Shown here one piece after another: positions 1 to 9,091 of a DNA stretch of 18,167 bases. Origin of the DNA: BOG-1184 sp049514575 (lineage in GTDB: Bacteria > Fibrobacterota > Chitinivibrionia > Chitinivibrionales > Chitinispirillaceae); the NCBI GenBank assembly GCA_049514575.1, contig JBEKUX010000060.1, forward strand, positions 1 through 18,167, read 5' to 3'. A program made the translations under genes and the position numbers. Within the stretch, counting starts at the first letter, position 1; the number at the start of each line of letters is the position of its first letter. The notes below the pieces were generated by a model, which was given only the letters and a program-made list of their open reading frames with translations, had not been told where the DNA came from and made no database searches.

Positions 1-1749
<1,749 letters not shown>

Positions 1750-1765
1750 GATGCCTTTCTATAAT

Positions 1766-2722
1766 TTACAATCCTTCCATTACAATCCCCAATTGCTCCT
1801 GCAGGTCGCTGAGCTCGTGCTGCCAGAATTGGTCACTGCCCCAGTCCGGAAAATTTTTCCGGAACTGCGCGTCTCCGATCTGACGGCTGCACCAGGCAAG
1901 GAAATAAACCATGCGCATTGCACGCAGCGGTTCGATGCACCGCAGGCTTGCACGGTCAAACCTGCGGAACCGTTCATAGCCCTCCAGAAACAGTCCGATT
2001 TCACGTGAAGATTTATTGGCGCGATCCGGGAGCAGTAGCCAGAGGTCCTGCACCGGCGGGCCAACGGCCATGTCGTCAAAGTCAATAAGCAACAGTCCCT
2101 CTTCGAGCCGGTCGAGAATATTCCCGCGGTGGCAGTCGCCATGGATCCTGATCCGTTCGAGACCGGAAAACAGCGGTGCGCTTGTTTCAATGAGTTGCAT
2201 GCAGCCGCTTAAATAACGCTCACGAAAACGTTCGGGAACAATGTTGTCGCGCAGGTAATTAACATCGGCTAAGAGCGACTGGCCGGGGTCGATTGTAATG
2301 CGGTGCGGGGCAGAACGTTTTCCACCGCAGAGGTGTACCCGGGCAATAAGCGACCCGAGCCGCGACCAGTCGGCGTCGTTTACGATCTCCAATTGGCGCC
2401 CTGCGCGTTTGGGAAAGATTGAAAGCAGAAACCCTTCGTGTTCCCCGATGGTCGAACCGTTGCGGAGCGTCATTGCAGGAACCACCGGTATCTCGCCTTC
2501 GTGACAATCGGCCACAAAGCCGTGTTCGTCAAAAATCGCCTCCCTGCTCCAGCGTCCGGGCCGGTAGAATTTGGCGATGAGTTTTGTCCCGTCAACGGTG
2601 CGAAGTTCATAGACGCGGTTGATATAGCTCGGCAGTGACAGCAGAAGGTTTGTCAACCGAAGTCCGCTTACGGCTTCTACAGCCGGAAGGATCATGTCGG
2701 GAACCAGTCGGTCGAATGACAT
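1766..2722 (-). CDS. srkA: Stress response Ser/Thr protein kinase SrkA (YihE/RdoA family)
   Basis: This is a 318-residue aminoglycoside-phosphotransferase-fold kinase of the SrkA type (E. coli about 328 aa), a cytoplasmic kinase linked to survival under oxidative and envelope stress. Visible are a candidate ATP-binding lysine in AKFYRPGRW (K51), the catalytic loop HGDCHRGNIL (194-203; D196 and N201), and the metal-binding DFDD (214-217). The frame is open upstream to an ATG at 2857, but the start at 2722 is chosen because GGAGG sits 7 bases before it and the upstream 45 residues are basic, low-quality sequence lying within rhlE. The stop of rhlE is 16 nt upstream and typA starts 16 nt downstream, so the three genes look co-transcribed. 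Another APH-fold kinase is possible, but the length, the catalytic loop wording and the N-terminal RPGRW all fit SrkA. Confidence 0.9.
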   Translation of the reverse strand: MSFDRLVPDMILPAVEAVSGLRLTNLLLSLPSYINRVYELRTVDGTKLIAKFYRPGRWSREAIFDEHGFVADCHEGEIPVVPAMTLRNGSTIGEHEGFLLSIFPKRAGRQLEIVNDADWSRLGSLIARVHLCGGKRSAPHRITIDPGQSLLADVNYLRDNIVPERFRERYLSGCMQLIETSAPLFSGLERIRIHGDCHRGNILDRLEEGLLLIDFDDMAVGPPVQDLWLLLPDRANKSSREIGLFLEGYERFRRFDRASLRCIEPLRAMRMVYFLAWCSRQIGDAQFRKNFPDWGSDQFWQHELSDLQEQLGIVMEGL

Positions 2723-2729
2723 CGGGGCG

Positions 2730-2734
2730 CCTCC
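2730..2734 (-). promoter_or_regulatory. Strong Shine-Dalgarno site of srkA
   Basis: GGAGG on the minus strand, 7 bases before ATG at 2722. It decides the srkA start over the longer frame beginning at 2857. It lies in the 16-nt gap after the rhlE stop. Confidence 0.85.
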
Positions 2735-2738
2735 GCGG

Positions 2739-3983
2739 TTATGCCCGCCGCGACTCAAAACGCTGTGTACTGAAGGACATTGTCCGGCGCCCGAAAAACG
2801 GTATACCTTCGGCCCTCTCGGAGACGACCGCCGCAACCGGCGGTTCGTCGCAGGCAAATCCGGGGTATCCCGATATTTCGAACCGCTTGCCGATCATTAA
2901 TTCAATCTTCCTCAGGTATTTCTCTTCATCCCGTGCGACAAACGTGAATGCAATTCCCTTTTTCTCCGCCCTGCCGGTCCTGCCGATCCGGTGGATATAA
3001 TCTTCGGCAAAGCGCGGCGTATCGTAATTGACGACATGCGTAATACCCCTCACATCGATGCCCCGGGCGGCCACGTCGGTGGCAACGAGCACCTGAAAGC
3101 TTCTGCGTTTGAATCCTTCAAGCGTTTTCTGGCGCTGGGACTGTGAGCGGTTCGAGTGAATTGCGGCTGTTTTTATGCCGCTCCGTTCGAGCTGCCGGGC
3201 GATCTTGTCCGCACCGTGCTTGGTCCGGGAGAACACCAGCATGGTCTCTATTGCTTCATTTTTTAGTATATGGACGAGGAAATTAGTTTTTGTTAACTGC
3301 GATACCCTGTATACCTTCTGTGACACGGTTGTTACCGGCGAAAAAGGCTCCCCGATTTCTATATACTGCGGCGTCCGCTGGATGTTTGCCACAAGGGAGC
3401 GGACCTCCGGTGACATGGTCGCTGAAAAAAGCAGCGTCTGCCGCTCGCGCGGGACACGTGCGATAATTTGCCGCACCGCTTTGATGAACCCCATGTCGAA
3501 CATCCGGTCGGCTTCATCAAGAACCAGTATCTCAATGCGTGAAAGGTCGATACTCCGGCGATCAATATGGTCGAGCAGTCTGCCCGGGGTCGCGACAACG
3601 ATATCCGCGCCGTTCCTGAGAGTGCGGATTTGCCGGTTGATATCCACGCCGCCGTAAATCGAAACCGGTTTAAGAGCGCAATGCGTTCCGTAGGAACGGA
3701 TGGCCTCCTCGATCTGCGCCGCGAGTTCACGGGTCGGCGTTAAAATAAGCGCACGCGGAAAATGGCTGTGCTGGGCGTGGCCGTTCGCTTTTCCCAGACT
3801 GTGAAGAATGGGAAGTACAAAGGCGGCCGTTTTGCCCGTACCGGTTGGCGCGCAGCCGATCAGGTCTTTGCCTGCAAGAACGAGCGGTATCGCCTTCTGC
3901 TGGATTTCGGTAGGTCTGGAATAACCTGATGCCGAGATCCCCTGCAGTACTGCATCTGAAAGTCCTACATTTGAAAAACTCAT
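2739..3983 (-). CDS. rhlE: DEAD-box ATP-dependent RNA helicase, RhlE-like
   Basis: A 414-residue DEAD-box helicase that unwinds short RNA duplexes, in bacteria mostly during ribosome assembly or RNA turnover. All motifs are present in order: Q motif around GYSRPTEIQQ (20-29), motif I APTGTGKT (45-52), Ia PTRELAAQ (83-90), Ib TPGRLLDH (132-139), II DEAD (156-159), III SAT (187-189), IV LVFSRTK (249-255), V ATDVAARGID (301-310), VI HRIGRTGR (331-338). The C-terminal tail after about residue 375 is short and only mildly basic, unlike the long RNA-binding tails of DeaD or SrmB, so RhlE is the best subfamily. AAGGA lies 5 bases before the ATG. It heads a cluster with srkA and typA and is preceded by a ~300-nt leader-sized gap. 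Family certain, subfamily likely. Confidence 0.93.
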   Translation of the reverse strand: MSFSNVGLSDAVLQGISASGYSRPTEIQQKAIPLVLAGKDLIGCAPTGTGKTAAFVLPILHSLGKANGHAQHSHFPRALILTPTRELAAQIEEAIRSYGTHCALKPVSIYGGVDINRQIRTLRNGADIVVATPGRLLDHIDRRSIDLSRIEILVLDEADRMFDMGFIKAVRQIIARVPRERQTLLFSATMSPEVRSLVANIQRTPQYIEIGEPFSPVTTVSQKVYRVSQLTKTNFLVHILKNEAIETMLVFSRTKHGADKIARQLERSGIKTAAIHSNRSQSQRQKTLEGFKRRSFQVLVATDVAARGIDVRGITHVVNYDTPRFAEDYIHRIGRTGRAEKKGIAFTFVARDEEKYLRKIELMIGKRFEISGYPGFACDEPPVAAVVSERAEGIPFFGRRTMSFSTQRFESRRA

Positions 3984-4286
3984 ACGTTTCCTTTATGGAA
4001 AATTGTGGGTGACACGCTACTTACGGACTACAGCGAGCAGGAAGTAAAAAGGAGAGGGGAGGTATCTCTTGCTACTCTTGCCGGAAATCATCGGAGAGCG
4101 GGTCTTTTTGTCCGTGTACCGCTGTTAAAAAAGTAAACGGACTCTTTATTTACCTTTGCAATATAGCTTGTGCCAACGGACGGATGGTAAATAATTACAG
4201 GTATTTTTTTGGGCGGCTTTTAGCCGGGATTATATCTTTACCGATGAAAGCCTTCCGGTCATTCTAAACCATTCCGTTATTATCGG
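3984..4286. other. 303-bp gap between endoQ-uvrD fusion gene and rhlE
   Basis: No plausible coding frame. It holds an imperfect hairpin at 4110-4142 (listed separately) and a 5-bp hairpin at 4214-4226 next to a run of seven T on the plus strand, on the wrong side to act as an intrinsic terminator for either strand. No near-consensus promoter for rhlE could be picked with confidence. The region could be a long 5' leader of rhlE, since bacterial DEAD-box genes often have long regulated leaders; that is inference. Confidence 0.5.
4110..4142 (-). other. Imperfect hairpin in possible rhlE leader
   Basis: Arms 4110-4119 and 4133-4142 pair at 9 of 10 positions around a 13-nt loop (stem GTCCGTTTAC against GTACACGGAC read on the minus strand). 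It lies about 130 nt before the rhlE start. No U tract follows it in the leftward direction, so it does not look like a terminator. Function unknown. Confidence 0.35.
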
Positions 4287-7200
4287 TTAAAACAAGCTCA
4301 GCTGTTCCGCGTCAGGATTTTTTCTGAAAGGTTTGGCGGACAGGTCATAGTTTTTCAGGCTTTCCTCGATGTCGGCAAGGAAGGGCGATGGCCTGCGAGA
4401 TTGTTTATCGCCATGCAGCAGGCGCTGCCGGGCGTTGATGATATAGAGGATTTCTTTTGCCCTGCTCATCCCGACATAAAGCAACCTTCTTTCTTCTTCC
4501 CGGTCGATCACCATCTGTTTCTTTGCAAGCGGGATAATGCCGTCTTCACAACCAATAATAAAAACAACCGGCCATTCCAGGCCTTTCGAAGCATGGAGCG
4601 TCATAAGCGACACCGCCTCAGCGCGGCCCCACAGGCCGTCCTCTTCCCGCTGGAGCAGCACGGTGTCCATGAATTCCCGATAGGAGGCTGATACTCTTGC
4701 GATACGGGTCAGCCGTTCCCGGATCTCTTGAGTTTCGGGTGACAGCGCAATTTCTTTTTTCCATGACGGCAGAGTGAAGCAGACCGAAATGGCCTGCGTA
4801 AGATCGGGAGCGGCGAGCAGTTTGCCGACCGCATTAACGGTATTTAACAGTGAGGTGAACGAGCGCCGCAGCGAAGCCGGGAGCGGTTCCGGGGACGATA
4901 GAATCCGGTCAAAGATATTTTTATCGAATTGTTTCAAATGACTTGCTGAGATAGAAACAAGAAAAGAACTTTGTTCGGGTGTAAGTTCAAAAAGGCTGCA
5001 CAGCGTTTCTGCTGCAAGACCCTCTCCGGCGGAAAAACGCAGCAGAGATAAGAGCATGCTTACTGATGGCTTTGCATGAAACGGTTTTTCGCCGGTGACG
5101 GTGAATGGAATGCCGCTTCGCACAAGCGCTTCTTCAAGATCGCGACGCAGGCTGTTCGTGCGGTAGAGCACGGTGATGTCGGAAAAACCGCGTTCCTTGT
5201 CATGACCGTGGGAAACCCTGCCGGAATCGTGCGAAAACATGCTGGTCCCGCCGACCAGTTTTTCGATCTCGTGAACCACGTATTCGGCTTCTGCGGCACC
5301 GGTCAATGCAGTGTGATAGGTCAGGCGGCCTTGTACGTGAATAGCCGCGGCAAGCGGAGGCACTTTGAGATGGGGCGATTGGGCGATGACCTGACTGTAA
5401 GCTTTAAGAACATTCGGCGCGGTCCGGTAATTTTCCGTCAGCGCAAGCACCTGCGCTCCGGTAAAATCGGTGACGAAGGATTCAAAGAACCGAAGGTCGG
5501 AACCACGGAAACCGTAAATTGACTGGTGCGGATCGCCGATTGCCGTGACCGATCCGCTTGTTCCGGCTATCAGACGGACAAGCGCATGCTGGATGCCGTT
5601 GATGTCCTGATACTCATCTATGAAAATAAACGGGTAGCGCTGTCGGAGGGCTTCGAGAATTTCAGAGTGGGTGCAGAAAACGGTATACGTTTTTTGAAGT
5701 ATGGTATCGAAATCAATGAGACCGTGAGACATGAGCTGCTCGTCATACAGGCGGACCGTGTCGGGAACGGGGGCGTCCATTATGCATGATTTAATTCGGG
5801 AGAGTTCGTCGAGACGTCTTCGACGTTCGGCGGCGGTTGCTTCGGGCCAGATCTCGTGCGCGAAAATATCGATTTCTTCAGGCGAGGCGATTTCAAAGGA
5901 ATGGGATAGTCCTGCGGCTTCGGTGTACTCACGCAGCATGGTCAGACAGAACCCATGAATGGTACCGATAAAAACTTTTGAAGAGACGTCTTTGCCGAAA
6001 GCATCGAGGCGGTCTTTCATTTCGGCTGCCGCTTTATTGGTAAAGGTAACCGCGAGGCAGTGCTGCGCCGGTGCCAGGTTCCTGGTGCGCCAGGCGATAC
6101 GGCGGGTGAGCGTATGGGTCTTTCCGGTGCCCGGACCGGCCACAATCAGGAGATGTTTCCCCTCATAGATGATCGCCTGCATCTGCGATTCATTTACATG
6201 AGCAAAAATCGGGTCGGGTTCTTTCGAAGGTGCATATTCAGGCGGGATTTCTTCTACGCCGTTTGTCGCTTTTTTTTTAAGTCTACGGGGTCCGGGAGAT
6301 TTGCGGACTTTTTTTGGTGATTGTGCAACGGTCGCGCCGAAGAGATTTTCCTGGCCCATAATGGCCTTCCGCTCGGCATCGGTAAAAAGCTTCACGGTCC
6401 CGAATTCGCCGTCATAGCCGGCGGCAATGGTCACCTCGCCTGTGCGCATGCGGCGTATGCCCTCGGCCGCCAGATCGCCGGCAACTGCGGCTATTTCTTT
6501 AATGTCTGCTTCGAGAAGGATGGTGAACTCACTGCCGATTTTTGTAACGAGCGTCTGATAGGTCTCAACAGCACGCCTGCTCTCCGACCCGATATCGAGC
6601 GATTCGCCGATGATCTCGCTGAGCGGGATCAGGCTCTTATACGGTTTGCTTCGCGGCGCCTTTGAACCGGTTTTCCGGTCAGCCAATTCTTCGACGCGTG
6701 ACAGGACGCCGACCGTGAGCGGTTTGCCGCACACCGGGCAGACACCCTTGTGCGCGGCGGTCTCTTCGGGCATGAACCGTACCTCGCATTTGCGGTGGCC
6801 GTCGACATGGTACTTGCCCTCTTCGGGGAAAAATTCAACGGTGCCGGAAAGCCCTGGGTCTTTTTTATCCGCCAGCGCGCGGAAAATTCCGTCATAGGAG
6901 AGATCAGTGTCGAATATTGTGCACTCCCTGCCGAGTTTGGACGGCGAGTGGGCATCGGAAAAGGAGACAAGAGCGAACGGGTCGAGGCTCGAAAGCCGCC
7001 AGTTCATGGCTGGGTCTGAAGAGAGCCCGGTTTCCACGGCATAGATATATTTTGTCAAGTCTCCGTAGCATTCCTCGATAGAATCGAAGCCGCTTTTCGA
7101 TCCGAGCGCGGAAAACCAGGGCGTCCAGATGTGCGCCGGGATCAGGATCGCCTTGGGGTCGGCCGCAAGAATGATTTCGAGAAGATCGCGCGAGTCAAGG

Positions 7201-7622
7201 CCTAAAATCGGGCGGCCGTCGGATTTCAGGTTGCCGATGCGTTCCAGCTTCGTAAATGTTTTTTCAGCTGACGCAAATGACGGGAAGCAGACCACGTTGT
7301 GCACTTTCCGGACGCGGTCGCCCTTTTTATAGATGTTCGATATCTCGACGGTCAGCATGAACCGCACATCGGCGGAGCAGGCTGGAGGTACTATGTCCTT
7401 TGTTGCGGCTGTGAATTCACGTTTCAGCGAAAAAAGCCCATTACCCTCGTCCCGGAACTTTTTTTTGCATTCGGCGGACCACGCCGGATGAAGACAGTCG
7501 CCGGTGCCGATGACCTGGATGCCCTTGATCTGTCCCCATGCGTGAAGGTTTTCGGGCGTGAGCTGCTTGCTCGTTGCGCGGGAATAGGAAGAATGGATGT
7601 GGAGGTCGGCGTAGAATTTCAT
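4287..7622 (-). CDS. Fusion protein: endonuclease Q-like PHP nuclease + UvrD-type SF1A DNA helicase
   Basis: A 1111-residue two-enzyme polypeptide. Residues 1-~420 match the endonuclease Q (TIGR00375) pattern: PHP metal ligands in ADLHIHSSYS (D6, H8, H10), GDCLHP (41-46), E93, H108, AHIW (H164) and FSDAHSPSKLG (D223, H225). A zinc-site candidate follows (H276, C279, C295, C298 in GHRKC and CPVCGKPL). EndoQ cuts 5' of deaminated bases and abasic sites. After a basic linker (~435-470) comes a helicase: GPGTGKT (496-502), TFTNKAAAEM (526-535), IDEYQD (668-673), GDPHQSIYGFRG (696-707), ENYRT (730-734), TLHASKGLEW (1008-1017), EEERRLLYVGMSRA (1042-1055). The protein ends in QLSLF, the beta-clamp-binding consensus, and QENLF closes the nuclease half. 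The start has no clear Shine-Dalgarno site but matches EndoQ N-termini. It is divergent from thiL. Domain calls are strong; the combined repair role is inferred. Confidence 0.92.
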   Translation of the reverse strand: MKFYADLHIHSSYSRATSKQLTPENLHAWGQIKGIQVIGTGDCLHPAWSAECKKKFRDEGNGLFSLKREFTAATKDIVPPACSADVRFMLTVEISNIYKKGDRVRKVHNVVCFPSFASAEKTFTKLERIGNLKSDGRPILGLDSRDLLEIILAADPKAILIPAHIWTPWFSALGSKSGFDSIEECYGDLTKYIYAVETGLSSDPAMNWRLSSLDPFALVSFSDAHSPSKLGRECTIFDTDLSYDGIFRALADKKDPGLSGTVEFFPEEGKYHVDGHRKCEVRFMPEETAAHKGVCPVCGKPLTVGVLSRVEELADRKTGSKAPRSKPYKSLIPLSEIIGESLDIGSESRRAVETYQTLVTKIGSEFTILLEADIKEIAAVAGDLAAEGIRRMRTGEVTIAAGYDGEFGTVKLFTDAERKAIMGQENLFGATVAQSPKKVRKSPGPRRLKKKATNGVEEIPPEYAPSKEPDPIFAHVNESQMQAIIYEGKHLLIVAGPGTGKTHTLTRRIAWRTRNLAPAQHCLAVTFTNKAAAEMKDRLDAFGKDVSSKVFIGTIHGFCLTMLREYTEAAGLSHSFEIASPEEIDIFAHEIWPEATAAERRRRLDELSRIKSCIMDAPVPDTVRLYDEQLMSHGLIDFDTILQKTYTVFCTHSEILEALRQRYPFIFIDEYQDINGIQHALVRLIAGTSGSVTAIGDPHQSIYGFRGSDLRFFESFVTDFTGAQVLALTENYRTAPNVLKAYSQVIAQSPHLKVPPLAAAIHVQGRLTYHTALTGAAEAEYVVHEIEKLVGGTSMFSHDSGRVSHGHDKERGFSDITVLYRTNSLRRDLEEALVRSGIPFTVTGEKPFHAKPSVSMLLSLLRFSAGEGLAAETLCSLFELTPEQSSFLVSISASHLKQFDKNIFDRILSSPEPLPASLRRSFTSLLNTVNAVGKLLAAPDLTQAISVCFTLPSWKKEIALSPETQEIRERLTRIARVSASYREFMDTVLLQREEDGLWGRAEAVSLMTLHASKGLEWPVVFIIGCEDGIIPLAKKQMVIDREEERRLLYVGMSRAKEILYIINARQRLLHGDKQSRRPSPFLADIEESLKNYDLSAKPFRKNPDAEQLSLF

Positions 7623-7648
7623 TTACCGGAATTCTTTCTAAACTCGAT

Positions 7649-7677
7649 ATATAAAATTTATAGCATCCTCTGCGCAA
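7649..7677 (-). promoter_or_regulatory. Candidate sigma-70-type promoter for the EndoQ-UvrD gene
   Basis: On the minus strand TTGCGC (7672-7677) is followed after exactly 17 bases by TTATAT (7649-7654). Transcription would start about 20 nt before the ATG at 7622. Both boxes are only partial matches. It lies in the 76-bp divergent gap shared with thiL. Confidence 0.3.
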
Positions 7678-7698
7678 CAATCATTTTTACTGCATCGC

Positions 7699-8739
7699 AT
7701 GTCCTATAAAAACTATCCTTCCGGTGAATACAAACTGCTTGAAGAATTGAAGAAGATACTCGGGCCGGCCGCTGCGCCGGGCGGTCGCTACGAACTGACG
7801 CTCGGCGATGACGCCGCAATACGCCGCAGTGTGCGCGGTGAGCGCATGGTCCTGACCGCAGACATTTCGGTGGAAGGCGTCCATTTTACTCCGGACATCA
7901 TGACTTTTGAGGAGATCGGCTTCCGCACCATGGCCGCGAACGTGAGCGACTGCGCGGCAATGGCCGCGCTTCCCGAGGCCGCGCTTGTGCAGCTCGTGTT
8001 CCCGCGGAAAGCGCGGAATTTACAGAAGAATATAATCGCACTCTATCGCGGGTTTGCCGAAGCGTGCCGGAAATGGAACTTCAAACTGATCGGCGGCGAC
8101 CTGTCCGGCGGCGCGGTATGGACAATAGGAATAACGATACTGGGTATTGCGCCTGCTTCAGGCAGACTGCTTAAACGCACCGGCGCGCGAACGGGAGACG
8201 TGCTTTGGTTAAGCGGATTTCCCGGCCGCAGCGCGGCCGGGCTTGCGGTATTACAAAAGTGGGGGAGAGGGTCGGTTCCGAAAAGATATCGGGGGTTAGT
8301 GGAAACCCATATCAAGCCGGATCCTCCCGTCAAGTTTGGTGTAATACTTGGCAGATGCAAAAAAGTCCACGCCATGATGGACCTTTCAGACGGCATCTCC
8401 AAAGATGTCCGCACACTTTGCTTCGAGAACAGGCTTGGGGTGGAACTGTCACTTGATAATCTCAATGTTCCGCATGAAATGCTTGAACTGAGCCGGGAGC
8501 TTGGTAAACCTTGGCAGGAATGGGCGCTGCATGGTGGCGAGGAGTATGAGCTTCTTTTCGCGACGTCAAAAACTTTCAGCCCAGAAAATGTGCCGAAAGA
8601 ATTTCGTAGAGGATTAATCCGGCTGGGTGTTTTTACTGATAAACACAGGGTCATGCTTCTACTTGAATCAGGCAAGATAAAAAAAATTCCGAAAAAGGGT
8701 TGGGATCATATAGCAGAAATAACTAATAATAACAATTGA
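7699..8739 (+). CDS. thiL: Thiamine-monophosphate kinase
   Basis: ThiL phosphorylates thiamine monophosphate to thiamine diphosphate using ATP, the last step of cofactor synthesis. The 346-residue product shows the AIR-synthase-fold motifs in order: LTLGDDAA (33-40, metal-binding D37/D38), LTADISVEGVHF (52-63), NVSDCAAM (81-88), IGGDLSGG (131-138), MDLSDGISKD (227-236) and HGGEEYELLF (278-287). Family length is about 320-350. The start at 7699 has no Shine-Dalgarno site in the preceding 25 bases. The last codons form an AAT/AAC-rich tail (four Asn), which looks like low-complexity sequence rather than fold. It opens the rightward block, divergent from the EndoQ-UvrD gene and followed by a 377-bp non-coding stretch, so it is probably monocistronic. 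No other thiamine gene is in view. Confidence 0.95.
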   Translation: MSYKNYPSGEYKLLEELKKILGPAAAPGGRYELTLGDDAAIRRSVRGERMVLTADISVEGVHFTPDIMTFEEIGFRTMAANVSDCAAMAALPEAALVQLVFPRKARNLQKNIIALYRGFAEACRKWNFKLIGGDLSGGAVWTIGITILGIAPASGRLLKRTGARTGDVLWLSGFPGRSAAGLAVLQKWGRGSVPKRYRGLVETHIKPDPPVKFGVILGRCKKVHAMMDLSDGISKDVRTLCFENRLGVELSLDNLNVPHEMLELSRELGKPWQEWALHGGEEYELLFATSKTFSPENVPKEFRRGLIRLGVFTDKHRVMLLLESGKIKKIPKKGWDHIAEITNNNN

Positions 8740-8749
8740 TATTCTTTTG

Positions 8750-8819
8750 CTAAAGTCACCCGATGGGGTGTGGGGTGGGCGCCGTCTGTGAAGCTTTGAA
8801 CTTTAGTGTACCCCCACCC
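8750..8819 (+). other. Mutually exclusive hairpins after thiL
   Basis: GGGTG at 8766-8770 can pair with CACCC at 8757-8761 (loop GATG), enclosed by CTAAAGT/ACTTTAG (8750-8756 with 8800-8806). Alternatively GGGTG-T-GGGGT (8766-8776) can pair with ACCCC-CACCC (8810-8819), 10 pairs with one bulged T. The two folds exclude each other, which resembles switch or attenuator design, but no U tract and no known riboswitch signature follow. Confidence 0.35.
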
Positions 8820-8917
8820 TCAAGCTCTGTGGAATTGAAATCGAAATAAGGTATTTGTCTGAAGCATCGTCATACTTTCTGGGAGAAGCTTTTAAGGTGG
8901 GCTGTCGTTTGCAGATA

Positions 8918-9067
8918 CTGACGGGAAGGTTGCCTGGAAGCCTTTGTGCTTAACCGCCGGATTCGCAGAGAGAACCTTTGAAGTGCTCTTGTGAAAAACA
9001 TTAATCTGGGCACCATAAGCGAATCCGAAGCGGTCTCACAAAGGATGGAAGGCATCCTTCCCGTCAG
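8918..9067 (+). ncRNA. 150-nt long hairpin: candidate structured RNA (6S-like) or MITE
   Basis: The two 49-nt arms, 8918-8966 and 9019-9067, form 39 base pairs: 12 bp (CTGACGGGAAGG with its complement), a T/T mismatch, 5 bp (8931-8935/9050-9054), a symmetric 5x5 loop, 8 bp (8941-8948/9037-9044), a 4x2 loop, 5 bp (8953-8957/9030-9034), an AA bulge, and 9 bp (8958-8966/9019-9027). A 16x5 bubble then leads to a 6-bp apical stem (8983-8988/9008-9013). One apical pair is a G-U only if the plus strand is transcribed, which favours plus. The outline (long closing stem, asymmetric bubble, apical hairpin) resembles 6S RNA, but I recognise no conserved 6S sequence. TA dinucleotides flank both ends, so a MITE with TA target duplication is an equal alternative. 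The structure is clear; its identity is not. Confidence 0.5.
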
Positions 9068-9091
9068 TAAACCATAGTAAAAACATTATTT

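Noticed and set aside
2723..2857. Upstream extension of srkA by 45 residues
   Set aside because: It lies within rhlE coding sequence, is basic and unlike SrkA, and a GGAGG site precedes the inner ATG at 2722.
4214..4226. Hairpin CGGCT-TTT-AGCCG as terminator for the EndoQ-UvrD gene
   Set aside because: In the leftward direction it is followed by CCC and A residues, not a U tract; the T run lies before it on the plus strand.
8043..8675. Minus-strand open frame of 210 codons inside thiL
   Set aside because: Serine/proline-rich antisense shadow of thiL, whose motifs are intact.
8765..8779. G-quadruplex in the thiL-pcrA gap
   Set aside because: Only three G runs are present; a fourth is missing.
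8870..9055. Minus-strand open frame of 61 codons across the long hairpin
   Set aside because: It mostly reads the inverted repeat, has no start signal and no protein-like character.
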